Part shown: positions 10,985 through 24,254 of the stretch, one piece after another | Layout of the letters: each line of letters opens with the position of its first letter | Numbering within the stretch: position 1 is the first letter of the stretch | DNA from: Microcebus murinus | Taxonomy: Eukaryota > Chordata > Mammalia > Primates > Cheirogaleidae | Assembly: GCF_040939455.1 (NCBI RefSeq) | Contig: NC_134124.1 | Location: forward strand, 29,463,138-29,527,137 | Length of the DNA: 64,000 nt | Direction: 5' to 3' | The notes under the pieces: generated by a model | The model's input: only the letters and a program-made list of their open reading frames with translations | Told to the model about the DNA's origin: nothing | Database searches by the model: none | Made by a program: the position numbers and the translations under genes

Positions 10985-11400
10985 CATGTCTATGCTTCTC
11001 TGATTTATTTGATAGCTTAGTTATACTTGTGTTAAGAATGCAAAAGGAAGCAGTGCATCATTCCCTGATAGTGCTCATTGTAATAGTTCCTCCTCTGGGT
11101 AGAAAGAGTTTGCACATAAACATTCACAAGAGTGTAATCACTATCCAGAGACCGAATCCTCTGCCCTGACAGTTGGAAAATGACTCTGTGTGCTGACAGC
11201 CCCACAGGATGGCAAATGCAATAGCTCTGCTACTACTGTGTAATGTTGCTAAGCTTAATTGACTGCACCCATAAATAGTGGGAAAAGTGAGGGTGTATAT
11301 CCATACTACTCTTAAATTATTATGGGGACCAACTTTTAGGACTCCCAGAGAATCTCTGTAGTATAAGCCATTGCTTATTTGAATTTTAGATTTTTTTGTT
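10985..11400. other. Unique sequence, possible conserved noncoding element
   Basis: No repeat is recognised. The stretch 11040-11330 has even base composition, complex sequence and short palindromes. A 97-codon minus-strand open frame (11417-11124) has no recognisable domain. Conservation cannot be assessed without an alignment. Confidence 0.25.
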
Positions 11401-11459
11401 GTCCATACCAAACTCAACTCGATTTAATTCAGTTGTTTTTTTTCCTTTTTTTTTTAAAC

Positions 11460-12945
11460 CTTAGTGTTCTTGCTTTCATACACATCCTTTTTCTTTTCCT
11501 TTGTACCTTTACAAAGAGCCACTCATTCTTCCATCCTCACCTCTTTTCTTACTGTATTCTCTGATCAGCATTCAAATATCAATAATTGCTACTCTTGCCT
11601 TTTCATTTTTCTCTAGATCTTCTATTATCTACTCTAATTCACAATGACTTGCATGTTGGAAATCCAAAGAACACTTCTCTGTCCTCATCTTACTTGACTT
11701 CTCACCATATTTCACACAGCTCACCATGCATCCTTTTTGAAGATTCTCTTTTATTGGCTCCTATACTATTAATATATTTCCTGGCTTTCCTTTTTCTTTT
11801 CTAACCACTACATTTCAGTCTCCTTCACTCGTTACTTTCTCTGCTACACTTCTAAATATGAAAGTTCTTCTCTACTTTCTCGGCGGTCCTTCCCTAAGTG
11901 ATTTTCCTGACCTATGACATACTACCCTCCAAATGCTAACATTTACGATTTCCTACCACTCATGTGTACCTCTCTCTTGAGAGACAGCCTTATGGATCCA
12001 CTGCCTCTTTGATATCTTCAGTGTCTCCCAGGTATCTCAAACTTAAAGTGTTCAAAATCTTACTCTTGAATTCTCACCTCTTCACTCTACTAACACTTAA
12101 TATTTTCTCTTTCACCTACTATATCTAGTCCACAAATTCATGCTACATTTATCTCCAAAGCATCCAATCATCATTAGTTGTCCAATTCACTACCTAACCT
12201 TTTTCATGGCCATCTCCCTGATGGATTATTATAACATCCTCTTAGTCCATCTCCCCGTATGTCTCCCTCTTAGATATTTCATGACTTCTGCCTCCAATGC
12301 TGTCATCTTTCTTTTGTTATTGTAATATAAACCAAATATTTTTTTTCCATGGTTTAAAATATTTCAACATCTACCCTTCAAACTTGGGATACAATATGGA
12401 AAGAAAAAAAAATCCTCTGAAATACTTTAATATGATTAAACAATCCTGCTGGATTATTCTACTTTGCCATTATCATTTTGTACCACTCTTTTCCCAACCC
12501 TGGGCAATATAACATACTGGTATTTTTAAAAGTTCTTCTAGTATATCAAGCTCTTTCCTATCTCTAGGCTTTTACTCCTGTTAGCTTTCTGCCTGAAATG
12601 TGATTCTCCCTACTCTTCATCAAGAGATGATACCTATTCATCTGCAACTCTCCATTTAAATATCCTTTTCTCAAAGAATCCTTCCCAGACCCCTAAATCC
12701 AAATTAAATTCCTCTGATGCACTCTCAGAAAATTTATCTATTTCTTTGTGGCATTTATTAATACCATGATTTGTAATCCTACTTTTATACAATGCTTATT
12801 TTATGTTGTCTCCTTAATACACTGTAAGCCTTATGAATGAAGCCGTTTTGTTTTTCTTTGTCTTTTTATCAATGTATAACCAGGATGTAGCTCAGAGCCT
12901 AACAGATTTGAAACTATTGGTAAATACCTGTTGAATAAAAGATCC
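11460..12945 (+). mobile_element. LINE-2 (L2) 3' segment, about 1.5 kb
   Basis: A long C/T-rich stretch with L2 phrases in order: 'gtctcccaggtatctcaaac', 'tccctgatggattattataa', 'tcaaagaatccttcccagac', 'cactgtaagccttatgaatg', then 'gtagctcagagcctaacaga' and a 3' end of 'tgttgaataaa' at about 12930. The pyrimidine-rich open frames at 11586-11804 and 12140-12325 are products of this composition, not genes. Plus orientation, 5'-truncated, heavily mutated. Confidence 0.8.
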
Positions 12946-13014
12946 TCTTTACAATGCTCTTCTCACCAGACTCCCCCTAGTTCCCATTTCCATTTTATAC
13001 TTCTCTCATATTTT

Positions 13015-13159
13015 TTCCTTCCTTCCTTCCTTCCTTCCTTCCTTCCTTCCTTCCTTCCTTCCTTCCTTCCTTCCTTCCTTCCTTCCTTCCTTCCTTCCTT
13101 CCTTCCTTCCTTCCTTCCTTCCTTCCTTCCTTCCTTCCTTCCTTCCTTCTTTCCTTCCT
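13015..13159 (+). repeat. (TTCC)n / (GGAA)n microsatellite, about 36 units
   Basis: Near-perfect tetranucleotide array with one interruption near 13148. It starts just after the L2 end. The proline/serine-rich and lysine/arginine-rich open frames across it are artefacts. Confidence 0.98.
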
Positions 13160-13261
13160 GCATTCTTTCATGACAAACAAGGACAGTTAAATCTAAAAAT
13201 TTCCACCTAATTATCTAAAGTTCAGTCTTACTTAAGATAAGGTGATGACTTAATTTGTTTA

Positions 13262-13629
13262 CTGTTCATATAACAGGATATTACAGACTAGGTAATGTCT
13301 AAAGAATATAGGTTTAGCTCATGGTTCTGGATACTGGGAAGTCCAAGAGCATGGTGCCAGCAACTGTCAAGGGTCATCTTATGGCACAAGGACAGAGGTG
13401 GAAGAGAGCACACAAGACAGAAAGAGACACCAGGGGCTGGATTTGCTGTACAACCATCTACTCTTGTGCTGTACAACTAACCTACTCCCAAGATGACATT
13501 AATCTGTTCATCAGGGCTTTGCCCTTGTGACCCAATCACCTTTTATTAGGCCCCAACTCTCAACACTCTTGCATTGGGGATTAAGTTTCCAATGCAGGAA
13601 CTTTTGGAGGACATATTGAAACCATATCA
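13262..13629 (-). mobile_element. MaLR LTR (MST/THE1-like), minus strand
   Basis: The plus strand ends 'gaaaccatatca' at 13629, which is the complement of a MaLR LTR start (TGATATGGTTTC). Inside are 'tggttctggatactgggaag' and 'cccaatcaccttttattagg', in the order expected for a reversed MST/THE1-type LTR. Small open frames at 13288-13530 fall in it and are not genes. Confidence 0.75.
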
Positions 13630-13919
13630 GATAACTAGTTAAATTAATTCAAATACAGAAATATATGCTCAGTAGCAGATTAATATTTTCCTTTATTTAA
13701 TTTGCCTCTCCTTTTCTTTTTCTTTTTTTAATTTGCCACTGGCTATGTAAATCAAGATGATTTAGAAGAAAGATATCTCCTAAATGACTAAGATATATGT
13801 ATCTGTCTTAAAATACTCAAGGCTAACTTTCTATACTGATATATTCAATCATTCATTTATCCCTTTTTTTATTCATTTTTTTATCAATTATTTATTGAGA
13901 TCCTACTGTGCATTATGCA

Positions 13920-14105
13920 CTTTTGTAACTTAAATCCTGTATCCACCACTTACTTGCTGGATTATCTTGACAAATTAATTATTCTTTTCTCAGTCCCTTA
14001 TCACCTAAAATGGGTAAAAATAACTAACTTACAAGGATATTATGAAGTAAAAGTGACTAACACATAATAAACTGTAAATAAGTATTTGCTAGCATTATTT
14101 TTAAC
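13920..14105 (-). repeat. MIR SINE
   Basis: Plus strand reads 'ccaccacttacttgctggat', then 'cctaaaatgggtaaaaataa', then 'aaggatattatgaagtaaaa', a reversed MIR core. Confidence 0.75.
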
Positions 14106-14152
14106 ATATTCAATAGTTAATCATTACTTTTTTCAAGCATTAGGTTTTATAT

Positions 14153-14482
14153 ATTTTTAAAAATTTTTTTGTTTATATAAATTTAAGGGGTACAAGTGCA
14201 AATTTGTTACATAGATATATTTTACAGTGGTAAAGTCTGGGCTTTTAGTGTATACACAACCTGAGTGGTTTCACTTATGATAATGACCTCCAGTTCCACC
14301 CAAGTTGCTGCAAAAGCCATGATTTCATTGCTTTTTATGGCTGAATAATACTTTATTGTGTATATATACCACATCTTCCTTATCCAGTCCCCTGTTGATC
14401 AAAGCTTAGGTTGATTACATATCTTTGCTATTGTGAATTAGTGCTGCAAAAAACATAAGTTTACAGGTATATTTTGTATAAT
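14153..14482 (-). mobile_element. L1 3' fragment, 5'-truncated, minus strand
   Basis: Plus strand shows a T-rich start, 'aatttaaggggtacaagtgc', 'ccacccaagttgctgcaaaa', 'ttttatggctgaataatact' and 'tattgtgaattagtgctgca', the complement of an L1 ORF2 end plus 3' UTR. About 330 bp remain. Confidence 0.85.
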
Positions 14483-14499
14483 ATTGAACAAATAAGGTT

Positions 14500-14750
14500 T
14501 ATGCCTTACATAGCTTATACTTTTGTGCAAACCATGGCCCTTTGACCAAATCTGACCTGCTGTCTTTTTTTATAAATAAAGTTTTATTGGTACACAGATA
14601 GCCCATTCCTTTACATTTTATCTAAAGCTGCTTTTGTGTTGCAAAGGAAAAATTGAGTAGTTGCTACAGAGACTATATGCCCTGCAAAACAGATAATATT
14701 TACTATTTTTCTCTTTATAGAAAAAGTTTGCTGATCTCTATTCTAGTGCA
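14500..14750 (-). mobile_element. Nonautonomous hAT-like DNA transposon copy
   Basis: Includes 'gcaaaccatggccctttgac', 'aataaagttttattggtaca', 'ttgagtagttgctacagaga' and 'aaaaagtttgctgatctcta', phrases of a common mammalian MER element. A second copy is at 31260-31500. I place it with hAT-type elements from memory of the family, with moderate confidence. The consensus I recall begins at the 'gtcagcaaactttttctgtaaagg' end, so this copy is reversed. Confidence 0.65.
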
Positions 14751-14789
14751 GATAAATATACTTTTTTTTTAGGAGATAGCCAAAGTAAT

Positions 14790-15015
14790 GGAACTTCTAC
14801 TGGAGTCAGGGAGAAATGGGTTAATACTCCAACTTTTCTGTTAAACTACCTTCTTTTTACATTGTTTTAGCATATGTCACTCATCTTCCCTAAACATCAG
14901 TTCCCTTGATTCTAAAATGGGCTCAGTGTTTATCTAAATGTTTTCTTATAGGACTAAATAACAAAATATATATAAAGTGCCTTGAAATCTTGGTGCTATA
15001 AACATTTTTCTCTTT
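14790..15015 (-). repeat. MIR SINE
   Basis: Plus strand has 'ttgattctaaaatgggctca' and 'aaagtgccttgaaatcttgg', the reversed MIR core and tail. Confidence 0.65.
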
Positions 15016-15019
15016 TCTT

Positions 15020-17300
15020 TTGAGGAATAAAGGGCTTATTTATATTAATATTATAATTATTAATATTTATACAACTGTACAGATACATGAAATCAATTTA
15101 GATCAGAAATCAAAGTAATCATTGTCTGTAATAAAATAAGAATCAGTAGAAAAATGGTCAATTTTGGTTGAAGTAAAGGCAAAGAAATGTTAAACTTCTC
15201 CACTTTCCATTCTAGAGCTATTTGTATTTTGCCATCTTAGTCTTGATTTAAATTTGTCATAGTTAAGCTTTAGGTTTAAACCCTTTATATGCTAATGATT
15301 TGCCATTTCTAATTAGGTTTCCAAGGTGCTTTTAGTGCAAAACTAAACTGAAAATATTGTGTAAACTAAATTACTTAGAAAGGATAATAATCTTGTTCTA
15401 TAAGAGGGAAATAATTTGTTCTTTTTTTAAGGTACCTCTTTAATAATAGCTTAAAACAATAAATCTATGAAGATTTGTTTTTTCACAGTAGTTAACCAGT
15501 CAGTAATGTTGCCAACAAAATTCCAATTTAAAAAATGACCTTTTAAAGATGCCATATAAAATTAAATTTTAATGAGTGATAATAAATGGTGATACTTTTC
15601 ACAGGAGGAAACACAAAGAATGCCTGGAGCCCTTGCTACATGCCATCCACTTTAACGCTCTATTATTGTGTCTTCCCTTTCATTATTTTCAAGGGAAGAT
15701 GATGGGAATGCAGCAACTTTGAAGAACCCAAAACAGTTTTAGTATTGTGCTTACTAAAGGCAATCTTCATTGCTGGATAATTAGGCAGATGGACCTCCAT
15801 TGCTTTAAAGTGATGATTCTTTTGTAGAATGCTGCCCCATCCCTCCACAATGCCAGTTTAAGATATTTAAACATTCCTTTGATTGTGTGTCTCATTGAAA
15901 AATAAATCTTCCTGATTGGGCTCAGGAAAAAAAAAAACGTGTTTGCACCAGATGAGAACTCTACTACAATTCTGTAGCAAGAGCAGAAAGTTCTTTCCAC
16001 CAGTCAGCTTTCAGGTGGGAAACATCTGACAAGCAGTTATATTGATTCAAGGAAGGAAAAAAGCATAAGAAAAAGGGGTAAAAAACAATAGTGTTGTACC
16101 AGGACACCTGCAAATGGCTTCCTTAAAAAAATAGGAATGGTGGCCAATGCTTCTTAGGCCAATATCACCGGTCCTTTATATTAATCCTCTGGGTCACTCA
16201 AGTTCATTATCCCATTCACTAAATGAGAACAATTTATCATAAATGTGCAATAATCATGACCAACCTAATTATTAATTTATTTTTTCTAGTTTAAATTTCA
16301 AAAAATCTCGAAGCTTTCTGCTTTTTATGATGACTCGTTCTCTACCCTTTTTTTGCCCTGAGGATCCTATTAGCAGAGAGTTGAGCAATTCAGTTTCATC
16401 AGAAATAAACTATGCTTTCGTTTTTTAAAATGTAAGTACTGAAGGACTGTAAAGATTAGAAATTCGTTTGAACCCCCATCACTTGATGTTTTTTTTCCTT
16501 GATGTATAGAGCTTCTGGTGTTAACATAAAACAACGCATCCTTCTAAAAGTTCAGAGCCAGGTCTCCTTAAAATAATGCAAACCAAGATTGTGAGGCATG
16601 TACAAAATGAAACACATTACCATGGTGGAGGGCGTTGAGGTGTGGAGGGGATGTTCAGTTCCTCAGAAGCTGTTTCCAAGATGAGCTATTTGTGTAATAC
16701 AGAGTAGGGAGGTGACTAAGCCAGTCACCCTCTGTTTCAAAATGATTAGAAAGCTGCAACTCCCAAGAAACAGAAGGTAAATTTTCACTTTCTTCACCAA
16801 GGGTCTGGGGATAAATGACACCTTTAATTACTAAGGACTGTTGGTACCACTCTGGTAACAAGCCACTGTAAATTAAAACCCTAATTGCTTCAGAATCAAG
16901 TATTTCATATAAATGGATTTTGTTTTAAGTACAGTGGTCAGTGCAGCTTTCATTATTTTCTTTGTCAGCCTATGATAGAAAGTAGTGGTTGTACCAACTT
17001 GTTATTTTACTGCTGTTTTATTATCTCTTTTGCCAGTGGCTGAAGAGCCAGTGTGTCTTGGCCAGCCATAACTTGTTATTCCAACAATAGCAGTGGGCCC
17101 CGCAAATGTTCTCAACTTTGACTTCAATGAAATTGCAATCAGAAAATAGGGGGGCTCTCCAGTTGTTAACAAACCTCAATCTTAACTTATTTCTCAAAAT
17201 TCTATCAAGTTGCATTAAATATCAAACTATTTTTTCCTGACTTAGTACTTTTTAAAAGTATTTCAAATAAATACAGTCTATTTCTCAGAGGCATATGCTT
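15020..17300. other. Unique sequence, no gene seen
   Basis: About 2.3 kb without a recognised repeat. Parts (15600-15960 and 16860-17215) have complex, non-repetitive sequence and could be conserved noncoding DNA. Minus-strand open frames of 61-77 codons there have no motif. Confidence 0.4.
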
Positions 17301-17322
17301 AGATTCCTAAAATTAACTATTT

Positions 17323-17625
17323 GGGGCTGAGCATGATGGCTTATGCCTGTAATCCCAGCACTTTGGGAGGCTGAGGTGGGAGAATCACTTGAGGCCAAGA
17401 GTTTGAGACCAGCCTGACAACATAGCAAGACTCTATCTCTACAAAAAATTTTAAAAAATAGTTAGTGGGATATGGTTGTGTAAGCCTGTAGTTCCAGCTC
17501 CTCTGGAGGCTAACGTGGGAGGAATATTTGAGCCCTGGAATTTGAGGTTGCAGTGAGCTATGATCATACCACTGTACTCCAGCCTGAGTGATGGACAGAA
17601 ACACTGCCTCTAAAAAACAATGTTT
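17323..17625 (+). mobile_element. AluJ-like dimeric SINE, full length
   Basis: Starts GGGGCTGAGCATGATGGCTT and has both monomers, the usual A-rich linker and a degraded A tail. It lacks the strepsirrhine-type linker, so it is the older kind. Flanked on the left by AAAATTAACTATTT at 17309-17322 and on the right by AAAAATTAACTCTTT at 17626-17640, its target-site duplication. Confidence 0.93.
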
Positions 17626-17640
17626 AAAAATTAACTCTTT

Positions 17641-17970
<330 letters not shown>

Positions 17971-17999
17971 AAAATTAACTCTTTGAGATCTTAGAATTT

Positions 18000-18590
18000 A
18001 ACTCTGCTATCTCTGTTTCATACCTACCCTTCACACCCTTCCCTTCATTTTGCAAGATGAGAATATACACTTAATGTGTGAAATTCCCAGTATCCATTTT
18101 GCTTTGTACATATTGAATTTGGCTGCCTGATTGTTTCTCCTAAATTAATCTAGATGTATTTAGAGATGAGACAATTAAAGAAATAAGAGTAAATGGGGGA
18201 GGGGGTTGACATAATTAAATAACAGGAAAGGGAAAATTGGTTCATGTGTTCTCTTTTCCAATGTATTTAAAGAAAATTTTTTAATTCCAAAATGAAATAT
18301 AGATCCAAATACTGTATTTAACTCAAAATCTAAAGACAGATGGATTCTGAAGAAAAAGGGAGCAGTCTAGGTTTCCTGAACAGATGTGTCCTGATCTACT
18401 TTGGTCTACAACTGGTAAAGTGGATGGTTAATGATAGCAAACATTAAAACAATTTTCAACAACTTGTCAAAGATTTAAGGGGAAAAAAAAAAGCAAAATC
18501 TGCCATTCAGCAGCTAATTTGAGTTATATTCTGGATTAAATTATAGAGATCATAGGTACACTAACAATAAATGCTTCTTGCTTTTTATTT
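18000..18590. other. Unique sequence, no gene seen
   Basis: No recognised repeat or open frame of note. It would be intron sequence if the exon candidate that follows is real. Confidence 0.4.
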
Positions 18591-18596
18591 CTTTAG

Positions 18597-18642
18597 AAAT
18601 GATGAGTGAATGAAGGCAGCAGTTACAGGAAGAGAGGTCAGG
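18597..18642 (+). other. Candidate 46-nt exon with full splice-site context
   Basis: A branch-point match CTAAC at 18561-18565 is followed 32 nt later by a T-rich tract and CTTTAG ending at 18596. After 46 nt comes GGTCAGG, then a consensus donor GTAAGT at 18643-18648. All three plus-strand splicing signals are strong and well spaced. The exon has two overlapping ATG codons followed within three codons by TGA, so it would be noncoding or 5' UTR-like rather than protein-coding. No flanking exon is identified. It could also be a chance exon-like match. Confidence 0.3.
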
Positions 18643-19454
18643 GTAAGTCACATCATATTTATTCCTTATTTTTGAAGTGTGTGGAATCCATTGTGTAAAA
18701 CTTGTTCAGGAACTCTTAGGAGCTTGTGTCTCAGATAAATTAAACAAATTTAGTCTTTCAGGAGGAAATGAAAGGCTTACTTTAGCTGTGCTACAGGAAA
18801 ATGCATCACTTGTCCCTGACATTTTGAGACCTGTGTTTTCTGTGTGCCGACCATAATACTGTTCAATATCATTTAAATAGATCATGGTCAAAGTGGCAAG
18901 ATAAACTCTGGGTGAATTTCTGTTTCTGAATATTTCTATGCAATTATTATTGTTATAATATCTTAAATCCAGTATGGCAAAAGTAGTGCTTAAAATCACA
19001 GAGCAGTATCAAGGTAGGCATGTGAATGTGATTTGTATTTAAGTTCAGGCACAAAAGATCGCAGATTAGAGTTAATTATAATGTAATTGTGGTTTTTCAT
19101 GTTAGCATCATTTAGTTATTGCTTTTCTATGAAGTTTAAGTGTATTTGACTTTATGAAAAGATAAAACATTTGTTATATTATAACCAATCATGTAAATTT
19201 TTTAAAAAATAGTATTCTGACTGATGATTTTAAACTTATATGGGACAGTTCACTTATGAGTGTGTAATAAAAATTCAGATTCATCTTCTTCAAATAGAAA
19301 GAATTAGCCCAAAGAGTTTTCAGAAATTTCACGAAGTCACACTGTATATAAACAAATAATAAAGTCAGAAAACATTCAATGTTTTCATGTATAGGAAATA
19401 AAACCTAAAACTCTTTTGAAGGGAAAGAGAGAGAGTGAAGGAGAGAGAAATGGG

Positions 19455-19614
19455 AAGAAGGAAGGAAGGAAGGGAGGGAAGGAGGGAGGGAGGGAGGGAG
19501 GGAGGGAGGAAGGAAGGAAGGAAGGAAGGAAGGAAGGAAGGAAGGAAGGAAGGAAGGAAGGAAGGAAAGAAGGGAGGGAATGAGGGAGGGAGGATGGGAG
19601 GGAGGGAGGGAGGA
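19455..19614 (+). repeat. (GGAA)n and (GGGA)n purine-rich microsatellite
   Basis: Mixed GGAA, GGGA and AAGG units. The part at 19472-19509 has at least four GGG tracts one to three bases apart, so it can form a G-quadruplex on the plus strand. The glycine/arginine/glutamate-rich open frame across it (19435-19701) is not a gene. Confidence 0.97.
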
Positions 19615-19674
19615 AAAGCGTGGTTGTACTATAGACTTATTTTTCCTACTTGTGTAGATTTTGAATTTATGAAG

Positions 19675-20038
19675 TGTCTTAGTCTATTCAGGTTGCTATA
19701 ACAAAAATACCATAGACTGGATGGCTTTAAAAACAAACATGTATTTCTTATACTTCTGGAGTCTGGGAAGTTCAAGATTAAGGTACTAACAGATTTGGTG
19801 TGTGGTGAGGGCACACTTCCTGGCTCACATATAGCCATCTTCTTGCTGTGTTCTCATATGGCTGAAGGGACAAAGGACCTCTCTGGAGTCTCTCTTATAA
19901 GAGTGCTGTTTTCTTTCATGAGGGTTTTGCTCTCATGACCAACTGCCTCTCAGAATTCCCACCTTCAAATACCATCACCTTGGGGATAAGGTTTCAACAA
20001 ATGAATTTGGGGAAGATATAAGCATTCAATCTATAGCA
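19675..20038 (-). mobile_element. MLT1-type MaLR LTR, minus strand
   Basis: Plus strand runs from TGTCTTAGTCTATTCAGG to CTATAGCA. Inside are 'ataccatagactggatggct', 'tggagtctgggaagttcaag', 'tcttcttgctgtgttctcat' and 'accatcaccttggggataag', a full reversed MLT1 LTR of about 364 bp. Confidence 0.9.
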
Positions 20039-20044
20039 TGGTGT

Positions 20045-22115
20045 TTAAATTATAATAAACTTAAGAATAGTATTTATTTATCTTTGCTTATCAATCAATG
20101 CCTTGTTTAATCTTGTTAATTTATTACTCAGTGAAACACTGATGGTTTGCGGGCAGTCGGAATTCCCCAAAAGGTGGAATTCTGAGCCTTCCTTTACCTT
20201 CAAGGAGTTCAGTTCCACATGGGCTTTTGCATATTGGGTTTTTATGTAAAAATTTGTTTCAAGAAAGAAAGAACTAATATGGCAATATGTTAACATTTCT
20301 TAAGTCTAGCTGGTGAGTATATGGGTATCTGTAATATCTATCTACTTTTCTCTGTTTAAAAAATATTTCTTAATTAAAAAAATAATGTTTCAAAAATTAT
20401 TATTTGAAATAACTCCACATGTTTAAAAAATGCTTTTGAATTTCACTGCTGTTTTATTGTCACCAAAAGATTAATTAAGAATGAGTGATATTAACAATGC
20501 TTTGTCTAGTGGATTATTTTGATAATACTGAAGATCTTAAATGGATGTGAGAATGCTGAGAAAATGTCCTTGTTATAGCCACACTGTAATACCAGCCATA
20601 TAGAAAGATTCATTTGAACAGGTCCTCCCCTGATTTCTGCTCTACTCTTCTTCCAAAATAATAGTATTTTTAGGTAAGCAAGTGAGCAATCATAAAAGGT
20701 CTATGTTTTCAAGGCTTATTTTTATAGCAAATTGTGACCATGTGACTGAGTTTATCCCAGAGGTACATATTTGGAATATCAGGTGGTAGCTTACTGGAAT
20801 CTGCTCTAGGAAATGTCTACTTTATGCCTTTGGCCTGTGGGGAGAAGAAAGCTCTAGAAACAATGCAGACAACATGCCAATGTCTCTGACATTGTCAGTT
20901 TCCTCTGTAGGCAAATATAGATGAGATGTCTAGAACCCAGTCTTAGACTATGGAATGAGATCCATACCTTCAGGAGGAGAAATTGGAGTAGTTCGGACTT
21001 GTGTTATTTATAAGCTGAAAAAAATGATTTATGCACCATTTTAATTAGTTTTATGAAGTAATAAAATTTCAGCCAATATGTACAGCAGAATTTTCAAACT
21101 GGCAGCCCCCATATCTATCTGGCCCATGTATTTTTTAAATGAAGAGATTTTACCTAAATATTTAGATTTAGAGCTTCTCTTGGAAAAAAATATTAACTCT
21201 AGCAACAATGAGTGCACATTCTCATATGGCCCAACTATGGTGAAACTGAGGGACAGCAAACCCATCTGGAAATGGCAGGAGACTGCATGTTCCCACAGTC
21301 CTTGTTATCCCCACTGTCTCCTGCTTGCCTCATTTCACTCACTTACCTGCCTGAAATCTCTGGGTCAAGACTTGTGCACACAGTACAGATGCCAGTTGGA
21401 CCTCTTTCAGATGCAAGCTGCCCCTTGCATTCCAGGAAAAAATTGTTAGGTTTTCAATGAGATTTCTGGAAATCCTGAATGGAATCTAGGTTTCGATGAG
21501 GAATATTCAGTTAGTCTCTGTTCCTTACTATATTGACACAGATGGGAAACTCATCCCCTTTGTGAATATTCACACACAGCCCATGCAAGCATAGTCATCT
21601 TTGTAGCGGTGTTAACAATGTATTAGGTCCTACATCTCAAAAAGCTTATTTTTTTATTAGTCTTTAAAGTTCTCCAGAAGCTTTCTTGCTACCCTAAAAA
21701 GAATTTTTCTTGGTACCTCTGCCATAGAAATTTCACATTCTCCCCTGTCCTTTCTCTCTGCAACTCCCTTCTCTCCCTTTTATTCTCTGCCTCCTCCCTC
21801 TTCAATAGAAGCACACACACAAACACACAGATTTTTTTCTTTGAGCCTTTTGCCCATATAGACCAGGTCTTCCCTTCTCTTGCTGTCAGCCCCAGACCTC
21901 TCAGAATCTCCTCTTTTATTTCCAACTATTGTTATTATTTTGCATGCTTGTTTATTTTTCTCAAGCAATTTGAGCCTGTTCTATAATGAATGCTGGAGAC
22001 AATTTTCACGATGATATATGTATTCTTTTCTGCTTACCTCATAAAAATACAAAGCCCATAGCCTGTCTTCCCCATAACACCAGTTACACATGTGGATTAT
22101 GTATGTGAGTGGCAA
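20045..22115. other. Unique sequence, no gene seen
   Basis: Open frames of up to 123 codons (21078-21449 plus) show no domain, signal or codon pattern that supports a gene. I recognise no repeat. Confidence 0.4.
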
Positions 22116-22129
22116 CTGTAACATATGGT

Positions 22130-22492
22130 GATTTTTTTTAAATTTCAAAATATTAGTAAGAAGGTACAAGTACTTTTGTCCCATAGATATTTTATAGAAT
22201 GCTTAAGTCAGGACTTTTGGTGTGGCAATCACCAGAATAGTGTTCCTTGTACCCAATAGGTAAATTTTCATCCCACACCCACCCTCCCTTCTTCTTGGTT
22301 TATCATGTCCTTTATATCACCTTATGCCTGTGTGTACCCATCTATTAGCTCCCACTTATGAGTGAAAATATATGGTGTTTGGTTTTCCATTCCAGAGATA
22401 TTTCACTTTGGATAAGGGTCTCTAGTTCCATCCAAGTTGCTGCCAACAACATTATTTCATTATTTTTTTATGGATGAGTAGTATTCCATATC
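22130..22492 (-). mobile_element. L1 3' fragment, minus strand
   Basis: Plus strand has 'caagtacttttgtcccatag', 'gtgtacccatctattagctc', 'cccacttatgagtgaaaata' and 'gatgagtagtattccatatc', the complement of the L1 3' end. 5'-truncated at about 360 bp. Confidence 0.88.
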
Positions 22493-22499
22493 TGAAAAA

Positions 22500-24252
<1,753 letters not shown>

Positions 24253-24254
24253 TG

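Noticed and set aside
12931..13180. Open frames rich in Leu-Pro-Ser-Phe or Glu-Gly-Arg-Lys
   Set aside because: They are translations of the TTCC/GGAA microsatellite in several frames and strands, with no other support.
20660..20690. TTTTTAG followed by GTAAGC as a second recursive splice point
   Set aside because: The near acceptor context is A-rich, and the donor is weaker than at 55915. Most likely chance.
21078..21460. Overlapping 123- and 82-codon plus-strand frames in unique DNA
   Set aside because: No domain, signal peptide, splice context or composition bias supports coding. Two frames open over the same bases suggests low stop density only.
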